NCBI GenBank assembly: GCA_014529385.2
Contig: CM043965.1
Span: 66,893,690 to 66,957,689 of the forward strand
Reading direction: 5' to 3'
Length of the DNA: 64,000 nucleotides
From: Adiantum capillus-veneris
Taxonomy: Eukaryota; Streptophyta; Polypodiopsida; Polypodiales; Pteridaceae
Both the position numbers and the translations under genes were made by a program. This document shows, one piece after another, positions 34,261 through 45,200 of the stretch. The first letter of the stretch is position 1. Each line of letters opens with the position of its first letter. The notes below the pieces were generated by a model. The model was given only the letters and a program-made list of their open reading frames with translations, had not been told where the DNA came from and did not search any database.

Positions 34261-35753
34261 TAAAAGCGACATTTGGCATACATATCCCGATCACATTTGT
34301 CACAATCTGCATCTAGCTCCTGTTCGAGCATTCCCCCACCAGGCGACTGATTTCCACACTGCTGCTATTGGCACTTCCATGGGTCGACACAGATTGGGTG
34401 CACCAACGGTTTTGAGTAAGTTCCTATCTTCTACTTGGGTCCTGGCCATTGTGGCTCATGACAATCTTCCTTGTGAGTTTCTTTCCTAGTGGTTGTTTTG
34501 GTCTCCATGGTTTCACCTGAATCAAAATCCTCTTCAGTATCATTCATATATATGGGGCCGTCACACCGGTCCCTATGATGGTCTTTGAACTAGGATCTGA
34601 CTTCGCTGCTTTTTGCGATCTCTTCCTTCGTGTTTTTTTCTTCTTCTGAGATTGGGCAATTGATGTTGTGTCTCTTTCTTCAAGTATATAATTTTGGTTT
34701 TGGAGCATTGATAACGTGAGTACATTTACTGGTACCACAGGCGTACTTTGTGTTGGCTCCTCAGTAACCTCAATTAAATTCAATGGTGTTATCTTTGGTG
34801 CATTTGGATTATTCGAACATTGGGCAATCAAATGATCTATGCCACATTGATTACACTGAGTATCGGCATTGTGGATGTGCTCGCTTGATTGGTTTGCATC
34901 AGTGTGGCATTCTTTTGTAATCTAATAGGACACTCGGCTACATGATGTGGACCTCCACACTCATAGCATTAAAGAGGTGGTCTCTTGACAGTGTAATTGA
35001 TATTTTGGCCTCTTTCCACAAGAGCAACTACTTGATGGACAGGTTTGACTTGTCCCCAATAGTCCTGCATATAGTATTGTGAACTTTCTTTAAGTGCATC
35101 AATCCTATAGGCAATATTACGGTCTATATGTTCCTCACAGCCTTCCAAACCAATAATAGATTACTCACAATCCACTTGATTCACATAAGTGATTCTCGGA
35201 TGTGGTGGTTGCAGTCCTAGCACTGGAGGTGGTAAGGGTGTTGTTTGAACAACATTTTGGGCCCTAGGGACCATGTGTTGTGATGTTTGTTCAAGAGGTG
35301 GGGCCGGCATCAATGCAGGCACTCGAGGTGTGTCCATCCATGCTAAGGTTGGTCTATTGGCCATCGTGCACTTAAATACTATGCAATCCTTAGCTTGATG
35401 ACCATACCTCCCACAGGCATTGCAATTACCATTAAGTTTTACTCGAAATAGAAAATTGAGCCATAGAAAATTGAGCACTATTGTTGCTCCCTTCTTGGAT
35501 ACATATGGTTGTTTTGTGGAGCACGATTCTCTCTAAGACTCTCTTGAATGGCCTTGGTGAGATTCTGCTAAAGTCATCTCAGATATCTTTGGCTCCTTAG
35601 CAATAGGCTTTAGGGTCATTGGCTGATGCCCCGATGCTTGCGAGCTAGTAGATTTAGGCTCAACAGACACTCTTTCTCCTTGAATCAATAAATTATCCTC
35701 CAATTGGATCGCATTGGTGGTGACTGCTTCCCAAGTGGTGATACCTCTAATGA

Positions 35754-35765
35754 CACTACAAGAGG
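35754..35765 (+). repeat. CACTA left terminal inverted repeat
   Basis: CACTACAAGAGG, a perfect 12-bp match to the inverse of 43478-43489. Preceded by the target duplication TGA. Confidence 0.95.
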
Positions 35766-35813
35766 CTCTTCATATTAGCGACGCTCACACAGCGACGCTC
35801 AAAAAAAAATTTC

Positions 35814-35923
35814 CCGGCGTCGCTATGAGCGTCGCTATAAGCGTCGCTATGAGCGTCGCAAATTTACAAAGAAATTTGCGACGCTCATAGCGACGCTTAT
35901 AGCGACGCTCATAGCGACGCCGG
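35814..35923. repeat. CACTA 5' subterminal hairpin, 52-bp perfect arms
   Basis: Arms 35814-35865 and 35872-35923 are exact inverse complements around the 6-nt loop ACAAAG. The arms are built from repeated GCGTCGCTATRA units. In En/Spm elements such subterminal 12-mers are the binding sites of TNPA; here they probably bind the second gene product (inference). Confidence 0.93.
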
Positions 35924-36018
35924 CTTGGGTAAAAAAATAACCGAGCACGCCCAAAAACTCAGATCTCAGATCTGAGTTTTTTCGGCGCCCTCAAGCAAGG
36001 AGCAGGTAACGCTCTCCC

Positions 36019-36109
<91 letters not shown>
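36019..36109. repeat. compound (CT)n(CA)n microsatellite inside CACTA
   Basis: About 48 bp of CT followed by about 42 bp of CA. It gives artificial Leu/Ser and Cys/Val reading frames on the minus strand. Confidence 0.95.
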
Positions 36110-36111
<2 letters not shown>

Positions 36112-36274
36112 AGAGGAAGGAGAGCTAGGTATGCTCCTTCCCTCTCCTCATTCTCATGTTCCCTTCCCCTCTTTCTCTCTCCCTCTCTCACACACACACA
36201 TACACACACACACATAGTGTTTTTGAGAGAGAGAGAGAGAGAGAGAGTACAAACAAAAACAAAAACGCACACTC

Positions 36275-36535
36275 ACATACATAAACAAAGAATGCACACA
36301 CACATTGAGAGAGAAAAAGAGAGAGAGAGCATGCATAAACAAAAAACGCACGCATTGAGAGAGGAAAAGAGAGAGAGAGCATGCATAAACAAAAAACGCA
36401 CGCATTGAGAGAGGAAAAGAGAGAGAGAACATGCATAAACAAAAAACGCACACATTGAGAGAGGAAAAGAGAGAGAAAACATGCATACGATCCAAAAAAA
36501 CGCACACACATTGAGAGAGAAAGAGAGAGAAACTA
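36275..36535. repeat. minisatellite, unit about 51 bp, about 5 copies
   Basis: The unit starts CATGCATAAACAAAAAACGCACGCATTGAGAGAGG and ends in AAAAGAGAGAGAG. The central copies are almost identical and the outer ones diverged. The Cys/Phe/Leu-rich minus-strand frames seen here follow from the repeat and look non-genic. Confidence 0.9.
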
Positions 36536-37456
36536 ATTTAACGTCGTAGGAAACTAATTAAAATTAAAAGACCTAAAGATCTAGCCGACGAGGAGTTGAA
36601 CTGAAGACCTATTATTCAAGAGGAAAATGACATAATCAATCGATCATACTTGGCATGGGTGATAGAAAGGTTATACCATTTATCTCTTTTTATTGGCACA
36701 TACATCCACACACGCGCACACACACAAGAAGAAGAGAGTTATAACGTCGTAGGAAACTATCTTAAAAGACGTTAAAGATTAGGTTATATGTAGACTTACA
36801 TTAAATTAGATTTAGGTTTATTTTTAACTAGATTTACATTTATTTAAGCTAGATTTAGATTTACGTTATATGAGATTAGATTTAGGTCTCCATAGACTGC
36901 GATGCCTGCATGAAGCGGGTGAAGAAAGCCCTCAATGGAATATAGGGTATTGCTGCCTTCACTCATGGTGGGCTCCGTCAATCCAAAAGTACTGGTGAAA
37001 TGTCTTCAGAAGATAGGGAAGAAGGTGGATCTTCAGGGCGGCAAGAGTCACTACATCCCCGACACAATGACCATCTAGACAACCTCTAGTCATTAGACTT
37101 ACGTTAAATTAGATTTAGCTTTATTTTTAGTTAGATTTATGTTTATTTAGATTTACGCTTATTTACGTTAGATCGAGTCCACGCAAGAATTACTTACGGT
37201 TTAGTTTAGAGTTAGACGAACAGTGAAAAGATCTACTGTGAAAAGATGTTAAGATGAAGTGAAGTGCTACAGCTAGAGAAGAGGCAAAGGGATTTTGTCC
37301 ACTACATGCATATCATCATGTAGACGTGGGTGTAGATTTCTTGTACCCACAAATATAGGTATTGACCAATAAAGATGAGATTATAACCCGTGTTCTGATC
37401 TACGTGCACCTCTAGACCGAGGTGTGCGGGGATTGGACATGACTAGAATGTGAGGT

Positions 37457-37499
<43 letters not shown>
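37457..37499. repeat. (GA)n microsatellite inside CACTA
   Basis: A GA tract of about 43 bp upstream of the transposase gene. Confidence 0.95.
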
Positions 37500-37502
<3 letters not shown>

Positions 37503-37886
37503 GACGAAGAATGCCAATAGAATATTAAATTTGTGTCCAGGTTATAAGTTTTTTATCCTCATTATGAGTAGCGACGAGGATGTGGGACCGTCCAACCGAA
37601 ACACCTATCTCTCAACGAGGGGTCTTATGTCCTTGTAATCAATGCAAGCATGCTGTGCGACGGACAAGACGTGTTTCTTTGCAGCACAAGGCGAGTTCGA
37701 TCCATCTATTATAGATCTTTGTTGCCAATTATAACTCGTCGGACTCTGACGTTGGCCAACAAACAGCAATCTTGCAACCAATAGACGTGTTCGCAGGCGC
37801 TTTGGTCAAGCAGCATATGTGAGGCCACAAGATGTAGCCTCTGACAGCTCGGGGGAGATCATGCAGAGCACATTCCCAACGAGGCA

Positions 37887-40800
37887 ATGTTTGAGCCCGA
37901 GATTGATGAAATGATCGAGACGATCATGGATTCAGAAAGGCTTATCTATGATGATATGAAAAGTGAAGCCGATACGTCATTGTATAATGGAGCACGTATG
38001 TCTAGATTGAAAGCACTCCTGGTTCTTCTCAACATGCAGGCAAAGTTTGGATGGAGTGACACTAGCGTCACAACGCTTTTTCAGGTGATCTATTACAGTT
38101 AGTTTACTTAATAGAATTCTAAATGTATAATGATCTGATAGATTTTTACACGACTGTATCATATTTTTATGTTGTGTAGATTGCTGAAAGAGCACATACT
38201 ACAGCTGACAATGTGATGCCAGATTCCCGAGATGAAGCAAGAAAGATTATGCGAAACTTGGGAATGGATTACAATTCTATCCACGCTTGTCCTAATGACT
38301 GCATTCTTTTCAGAGGGGAATACACAAGACATGGAGAAGTGTCCGAAATGTGATTCCGAAAGATATCGAGTAGATCTCCACGGGACAAAAATTCCACAAA
38401 AGGTTTTGCGACATTTTCCTTTGCTTCCTCGCATCAAGCATTTCTTCGAATGTAAGTCCATGGCCGCCCTAGCATCATGGCATGAGGAGAATAAATCTTC
38501 GGATGGTGTGCTACGAATTCCTGCAGATTGCGCAGCCTGGAAACATATAGATGGAACATGGTCGGATTTTGCCAGGGAAGCTCGAAATTTGCGCTTAGGC
38601 CTGGCTATGGATGGCGTAAATCCATTTGGTCAAAGATCAACATCTTACAGTGTATGGCCCGTTGTCATCGTCAACTACAACATTCCCCCGTGGTTGACTA
38701 CGAAGAAGGGGCACCTATGGCTAAGCTTGATTGTGCCAGGGCGATATAAAGTGGGGAATATGGATGTGTATCTTCGTCCACTATTGGAAGAGCTACAACA
38801 ATTGTGGATTGGCATAGAGGTGGTGGATATGAGCCGACACACAGGACGACGGAATGCTTTGATCAGAGGCATTCTAATGTGGACCATGCATGACTATCCC
38901 GGGCTAACAGAATGCTCATGTGATCTATTGACACTCCTCACTCAGACACTGTAAATATTGTTTTTTCCCATAGTTGATCTATTATCATGTGTATACATGC
39001 AGGGCTTCAAACAAGCGGATATAGAGCATGTGTCACATGTGGACCTAGACTGAATGCACGTAGGGCACCCTCACTGAAGAAGCAAATCTACGAAGGTCAT
39101 CAAGCGTATCTTCCAGAGAATCATGTGTTACGCGACGGCTTTTTGGGAAGAGAGCCACCAAGGATGTCTGCACAAGCATGGTTAGAGCAGAAGGAGATGT
39201 GCGATGACGGATTGCCTCCAGGGATGAAGAGACTATCTCTATGGTACGAGTTACCATACTGGCCCCGACTCATGATCAATCACTTGCTCGATCCAATGCA
39301 CATATTCAAGAATGTGGGTAATCTACTATGGGACCATTTGACTGGCAAGAAAGATACTTTGGGAGCCAGAGTTGACCTTAGAAATGTGGATCGTATGGAG
39401 CAATATTGGCCGCAAACAGCGTCTGATGGATCGATAAAACTCCCTAAAGCACCATGGATTTTCACAGGAGCCCAAGAACGCAAAGTAAAAGAGGCCATTC
39501 GATCTTTGCGGACCCCCACTGGCGTAATGCACTCGCTCCGAACGTGTTTCACTAAAGAAGGAAAGCTTACCGGTTTGAAGTCACACGATTGGCATAAAAT
39601 GTGTCAGGTACGTTCATAGTGGACTTTAATATCATTGCATAAAATGTGGACTTTAATATCATTGCTGCACATACTTTACAGTTTATTTTACCGGTTGCCA
39701 TTGAGGGATGTTTGTCTCTCGACATCCGTAACACAATCTACAAACTTGCAAAGCTGGTGCAATGGATCTCACAAAAGGAGATCAACGTAGACTCCATACC
39801 ATTCGCCAAACTAAATGCTGCGGAGCTTGTGTGCATGTTTGAGAAACATTTTCCTACTACAATGCTAACCATTCAGGTGCATCTTCTTGTTCACATAGTT
39901 GATGAGGTGGAAATAGCTGGCACAGTTCATTCCAGATGGATGTTCTTCTTAGAGCGTTTCATGAAAACGCTTAAGGGATATGTGCGTCAAAAGGCACGTC
40001 CGGAGGGTAGCATGGCAGAAGGTTGGTTGGTATCAGAGTCCCTAGTGTACATTGGAGAGTGGCTAGACGGATTTGATAAATCTCGGGACACGCTATGGCG
40101 AACCATAGATGATGAGCGCATATCTGGGATTGTCATGTGCAATCTCGGTGTTGAGAAGAAGATGACGGAAGATCTAGAGGCTAAAATCAACCGATTTTGC
40201 ATGCTTCACAATCCAGTGATGCAAAAGTGGATTTCACAATATGAGGATGCAAAGCAAGAGCGACAAAGGGCACGAATCGAGTGGAGACGGGGAAGACGAC
40301 CACCGATGCACTATCCAGCGGTTCTGGAGAGCCTACCAACCTTCATGAGCTTAAGATGGTTGCACAACCAATTGAAAAGCGCACAACAATGCGGTGACGA
40401 AGTGACTGAAGAAGAGTGGGAGTACTCTCGGGGTTGCGCGACCAAGGTAAGTTTGCAATGTACGACTAGCAAGTGACTTTATTTATAAACGTTTGAACGG
40501 CCACTCATAATCTTTGTTCGTTGTAGTATAAGTCATACACAGCAGCATGGTGTAAAGGTCGACATTTTAGGGTGGAACGAATCGACAAACAGCGTTTTAC
40601 TCAAGATTGTGGAATCATGGCAAAATTTGAACAGTCTAGTCGACGACGTTCCTCTGATGCAGATCCTGTGGTGGCGGAACTCACTTACTTCGGCACGCTG
40701 CAAGAGATTTTGAGGATCGATTACAGAGGATTTTTTGTCGACTTGTTCGACGTGCAATGGTTCAAGATAATCATGGAGGGTCGCAACGCTACTGTGCGTA

Positions 40801-41279
40801 GAGGAGAGTCTGGTTTTCTTGAGGTGGATTCTACTAAGAAATGGACTAACCTAAGAGACACTTTCGTACTACCCGAGCATTGTGAACAAGTAAGTATGTA
40901 AATAGTTAACATCCCCCTTTTACAAGTTATGTGCTTGAAAGCTCTCATGTAAGTTATGTGGCTCTGGCAGGTAGTATTTCATCCTACAAAGTCTACATCA
41001 AACTGGTGGTACGTCATAGAGGTAGCCCCTCGTAGTGCAAGGACGTATGAAGGCTACCATGTGCCAATCACAACGACATCAATGGAGGAGATCAAAGAAG
41101 ATGCTCAATCAGAAGCCGCTGCGGTGGTGCCAGACGAGCATCAAGATGCTACTACTCTATATGGGGTGCATGCAGAGGAGCTACAAAATGAAACAGAGGA
41201 TATGTGTTTAAACGGAGAGCTCTATATAGATATAGGAAGTTATGCTGAGTTATGCGAGGATGAGAGAGAGATCTCTTAA
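37887..41279 (+). CDS. CACTA TNP2-type transposase, six exons, probable frameshift
   Basis: Catalyses excision and insertion of the element. Proposed exons are 37887-38083, 38180-38919, 39003-39607, 39682-40446, 40527-40889 and 40971-41279. All have GT..AG borders, and the junctions from exon 2 on keep frame. The Transposase_21 core is clear: HACPNDCILF, CPKCDSERY, KIPQKVLRHFPL, RLGLAMDGVNPFG, STSYSVWPVVIVNYN and LIVPGRYKVGN. Then comes HLLDPMHIFKNVG, followed by a DUF4218-like part (WMFFLERFMKTLKGYVRQKA, RPEGSMAEGW) and a DUF4216-like end (YFGTLQEIL, ..FDVQWFK). A one-base frame change lies at about 38318-38325, between ACPNDCILF and CPKCD. An N-terminal exon upstream of 37887 is possible. 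Either this copy is inactivated by the shift or the splice model is slightly wrong there. Confidence 0.88.
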
Positions 41280-41551
41280 AGCCACAAATATTGTATTTGA
41301 ACAATTTTGATCCGTGTTGTAAAAGCTCTGGCTCTCTAAGTACCTTCCATGGTGTATAACGCTCTTTTCTACTCGCGCTCACACCTTTTGATTGAAAATT
41401 TTGAGTTTTCGACTTGCCTCTTCTATCACTCGATTCATTGCGTCATTGTATTTATATGCGTCATTACGTCATTGTATTTAATGGTCTTTGCATCATTGTC
41501 TACTCTATTCATTCAATATTAAGTTTAAATATTCGTGTGTTTAATGCAGGT

Positions 41552-42865
41552 ATGGATGATGAGGAGTTTCTTTCTTCTTTGTCACCGCAGCAGAGACAGT
41601 GGTACGTGGAGCGTCATCGCTCTGGCGCATCATCGCGCGTTCCTACACCATCCGCATCTCCCTCTCTTTCGGAGCATTCGGCGCGCTCCGAAGCTTCGGT
41701 GTCGACGAGACGAGCTTCACACTCGTCTAGACATCGGCGCTCTAGTGGTGGCGGTGGCGGTTGTTGTGGGGATTCCGCCACCGATGCCTCCACACCGCCT
41801 CGTGTTCGACGAGGCTCTTTACCCTCCCCTTCTTTGCCCGCCCCCACACCAGCCACAGCATCGCCATCTACGCCAGGTTCTGCACGACTGACTGTTCCTA
41901 GAAGCTACACACCTCTACCTACTCCGCCAGGAGCCACCCCACTCGACACTCCTCGCTTCGGGGCCCAGACGCCGGTGGAGACACCTGACGTCCGTACCCC
42001 CATCGACACGCCGCTAGAGACCCCTGCCGAGACACCCAGGTTCACGCGTCACCGGCCAGAGGGCTTGCCTTACTCCGTCGACATCAGCGGCGGCATCATC
42101 ATGGATGATGACGGCAAGAAGGTGATCTCGCGCATGCGTGGTCTTTGCTCTCAGCTGTTTAGACACTATATACTAAACAAATGGAGTGAAGTACCAAGTG
42201 ATTTAAAAAACAGAGTCATCAGCATACTTCATGATGAGTTTCCCGTTCCAACACGGGATCAGCGCTTCAATGAAGACCTGATGAAGATTCGAATGCGCGA
42301 ATACTGCAAACACAAGCGTTCCGAAGTGCAAAAAGCAATCAAGAATGGGTGGAATAGGCCAGATTGGCTGGCCAAAGAAGATTGGAAGAATGCGAAGAAA
42401 GCAGCGCGCGAGAATCCCGACAAGTGGAAGCAACAAAAGGATGCAGCCAGAGCGCGAGTAGAGGCAGGGAGCTCGCACCACTTGGGGAGCGGTGGATGGG
42501 CATCATTTGAGGCCGATTTTGTAAGTCTTTTCACATTGCTCTTTATGCATGTTCGATAGTTTAGGGTTTATGAGTTTTTTAGTTCTAACATAATGAGATC
42601 TTTGTATGTTTTGACAGTGGTCAATGACAGGACGTGATCCCACACCGTACGAGCGCGAGTACGCAGGCAGGAAGGGCTTAAACGCCCTGATGGACATTCT
42701 CAGTTCTCGCGGCGGCATGGTTAGTATTAGGGTTTACTCTTTTTTATTTTTTGTATTGTTTTATAAATGTCGTTATATGTTTATACTTACTGAAAGCTGT
42801 CTTATTGTCTTTTTTTGCAGAATCCGACAGATCCGCCGCTTGGACGCGATGAGACGTCTGACTAG
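41552..42865 (+). CDS. CACTA second gene, TNPA/Ptta-like DNA-binding protein
   Basis: Three in-phase exons (41552-42520, 42618-42719, 42821-42865) give 371 residues. The first 190 or so residues are Ser/Pro/Thr-rich and disordered-looking, with a Gly run and TP repeats. The C-terminal half resembles the plant transposase Ptta/En/Spm family (Transposase_24): SQLFRHYILNKWSEVP, then a basic KKAARENPDKWKQQKDAAR region and SSHHLGSGGWASFEADF. In En/Spm the equivalent TNPA binds the subterminal 12-mers. The same role here is inferred from position and the dense subterminal repeats. The upstream AG at 41549 suggests an untranslated 5' exon. No stop or shift interrupts it. Confidence 0.8.
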
Positions 42866-43229
42866 ACGACGTCAGTTTAGCCGTAGCTAGATAGCATTAG
42901 TTTAGGGTTTCTCATAGCTTATGTATCATGAGACGGATTTTATACGTCTTTTTGAACCATGTATATTATTACATTTGTCACCGCAGTTTCTTTTGCCAAT
43001 CAATTCTTTATGCCTATGATGTTGTACAATTGTCATTATTACATTTGCCAATCAATTCATTTTGCCTATGATGTGTACAATTGTCAATTTTGCAAACAAT
43101 GCGTCTTGTGGGTGACTATTTTGGGTCTATTATCTACCTTTGCACTTTTTTTAAAAAGTGAATCAAGTACAATATGGTTGATGGGTGGCAGGGCATTCAA
43201 TGCCCTGCCACCAAAAAAATATTCTCTCG

Positions 43230-43422
43230 GGCGTCGCTATAAACGTCGCTATTTATGGCTCTGTAGCATCGCTATGAGCGTCGCTATAGTCTTCTGTGTA
43301 AACGTCGCTATAAGCGTCGCTATATGCGTCGCTATATAGCGACGCTCTTAGCGACGCATATAGCGACGCTCATAGCGACGCTCTCGTAGCGACGCTCGTA
43401 GCGACGGTTTTAGCGACGCCGG
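43230..43422. repeat. CACTA 3' subterminal repeat array
   Basis: More than a dozen GCGTCGCTAT/ATAGCGACGC units in both orientations, including an inverted segment around 43310-43375. They are the same unit as in the 5' hairpin but more diverged. Confidence 0.92.
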
Positions 43423-43477
43423 GGGTTATAAAAACCCAATGTATTTCCGTCGCTAACAGCGTCACAAGAGCACACAA

Positions 43478-43489
43478 CCTCTTGTAGTG
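43478..43489 (-). repeat. CACTA right terminal inverted repeat
   Basis: CCTCTTGTAGTG, followed by the target duplication TGA (43490-43492). Confidence 0.95.
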
Positions 43490-43492
43490 TGA

Positions 43493-44797
43493 CTAGGCCA
43501 TTGTAGATATCCTCATGTCATAATCCCCTAATGAATCTATCAAGCAATTGGTTATTATTGAAGCGCTCATTTGAATAACAACAAGAATTCAAATGCTTCA
43601 AGTGACTAATAAAGTCTCTCACGGACTTTGCTTTCTCTCGTTGGGCTTTCTGGAGCTGAGATGCTCCACCCCAAAGCACTCCCTCTCTTATGTATTCTTT
43701 CAAGAACAATCTCCTAAGAGTAGGGTAAATCATTTTTTCTTCCACCCTTAGGGTTCTACACCCATCCCCAGCCTTCCCACTTAAGGTTAGGCTTAAAGCA
43801 TTACTCTTATGCAGGTCATTGTGTTCTCCTAGAGATTCGCATATTTGTTCAAACACTTCGATATGCTTTCTCACATCCCTGTCTCCGGCTATTTGTACTA
43901 CTTTACTTCTAGGCTCCCTATCAGGTGTGTTACACATATTCTCAGCAATAGATCAACTTGTAGCTTGAGAAAATGTTGCCAAGTCACCTAAGTGAGCAGG
44001 CATCATGGGTGAAGGTGCTCCAGAGACTACATGTGGAGTAGGTATTGGCATTGGGCTTGGCGCATAGGAAGCCCTTGGGTTCCAAGTTTGGTACGGTGTT
44101 GTGCCATGTGGTGGCCCAAAGCTCATATGTGTGGCCCTGGGCATAGCAGACATGGTAGTTGCTATGCTAATGCTAGCCGGTATGGTCCCATTGAAATAAG
44201 AGCTTGGATGTTGTGGTTGTGGAGCATAGGTTGTTGAAACAATGGGAGGGGTAGGAGCTACATGAGTACAAGGACCCATACATATATATGATTGGTACAC
44301 ACTTGTAGGTACTGATGCACGCATTGAGCTACCATGTAGAGGTGCTTTACTAACAAAAGAGGTCCATGGCATGTTTCTTGGCATGTCCATCACTGGGGTA
44401 GGCATGGTAGCCGTGGTGTCATCAAGAGAAAGATGAGCTAGACTTGAAAAGGTAAAGCTATCACTTATGGGCTCATATTGTACTGAAACCCCGAGCAAAA
44501 CAACATATGAAGGATCCATCGAACTTACCGAGGGAGTCTCCATTTGCAATAAGATTGGTTGCTTAGCCTTCCCTGTATCCAAGAATCTCATGAGACCTGT
44601 TGAAGGCATGTGGATCCCCTTGTTCTCACTCTCTCCAACTCAATAACTCTATGGATAACCTCACAAACTATTTGTTGTTGATCCTCTACACTAGTAGCAC
44701 CCGTTGTGGATTGTAGGACATCTAACCAACACACGTGATAGGTGTGATTTGTGTATAGGTCGATTAAAGTCTCCGTTTGTAGTTCATAAAGGTACAA
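43493..44797 (-). pseudogene. gypsy element A, part 2: gag N-terminus and capsid
   Basis: On the minus strand a Pro/Met/Ser-rich N-terminal part (43953-44609) precedes a Retrotrans_gag capsid domain (43518-43937). Capsid strings include HIEVFEQICES, LRRLFLKEYIREG and HLKHLNSCCYSNERFNNNQLLDRF. A TAG stop ends the frame near 43517, and the CACTA element begins a few bases beyond. The gag sense resumes on the other side of the CACTA element at 35750. A short related frame extends right to about 44797. No primer-binding site or LTR of A was found to the right. Confidence 0.82.
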
Positions 44798-44939
44798 AAG
44801 AGGGTATAAAACCTATCAAAGACAGGTTGAGATGGATGTATAAAAGCATGAGATTCATTAGAAAAAAAATGTACGTAAGAATTCCCTGGGATTAGTACTT
44901 GTAAAAATGAAAGCCAATATTTTGAAATTGGCACTTATC

Positions 44940-45200
44940 TTACAGTCAAAAGAATTCAATATAATTTCTTAAGGGTGGGGAATTTACTCCAACAATGTGC
45001 ATGTGCATGTTGTAAATATATGCATCCATAATGGACTATTGTACAAGTGATAGTACAAGATGATGGCCAATCTTGACATTGGCGCATGGATTTGCTAAAC
45101 ATAAGTGCTAGCATTGAAAGGAATGTTAGCATACAACGACACAACATCGAATGAGACAAGTGACATGTACTTAAAGGGCCTTTGATAGAAATTTAAAGGT
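44940..45200 (-). pseudogene. possible Penelope-like RT fragment
   Basis: The minus-strand translation gives ..FYQRPFKYMSLVSFDVVSLYANIPF (as two overlapping parts, about 45185-45110), followed by stops. The string SFDVVSLYxNIP is characteristic of the first conserved block of Penelope-like element reverse transcriptases. The later catalytic block was not found, so the call rests on one motif. Confidence 0.35.

Larger units (their letters stand above)
31040..35753 (-). pseudogene. gypsy element A, part 1: gag C-terminus to protease
   Basis: This continues, on the minus strand, the gag that starts at 44609 and is split by the CACTA element. From right to left it has a zinc knuckle CNACGRYGHQAKDC (about 35400), then CYECGGPHHVAEC (about 34965) and CNQCGIDHLIAQC (about 34835), the last two with a shortened CX2CX3HX4C spacing. 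A Lys/Arg-rich tail follows (34544-34831), then a stretch of unrelated sequence (about 32600-34260). After that come more pol N-terminal sequence (32165-32515), the protease (MGRPHLGTTNIVVK..., 31782-32045) and the acidic linker (31176-31520). The element stops at the hAT fragment. Many frame breaks are present. Confidence 0.82.
35754..43489 (+). mobile_element. complete CACTA (En/Spm-type) DNA transposon, 7736 bp
   Basis: The left end is CACTACAAGAGG (35754-35765) and the right end is its inverse CCTCTTGTAGTG (43478-43489). Both are flanked by TGA (35751-35753 and 43490-43492), the 3-bp target duplication typical of CACTA elements. Inside are subterminal arrays of a GCGTCGCTATRA-type unit at both ends, two genes in the same direction (TNP2-type transposase, then a TNPA-like protein), microsatellites and a minisatellite. 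Two long direct repeats rich in TTAGATTTA occur at about 36786-36880 and 37093-37180. The host sequence on both sides is the gag of gypsy A. Confidence 0.95.

Noticed and set aside
35991-36511. Cys/Phe/Leu-rich minus-strand frames that look like membrane proteins
   Set aside because: They are translations of the minisatellite and microsatellites inside the CACTA element; the periodicity follows the DNA repeat.
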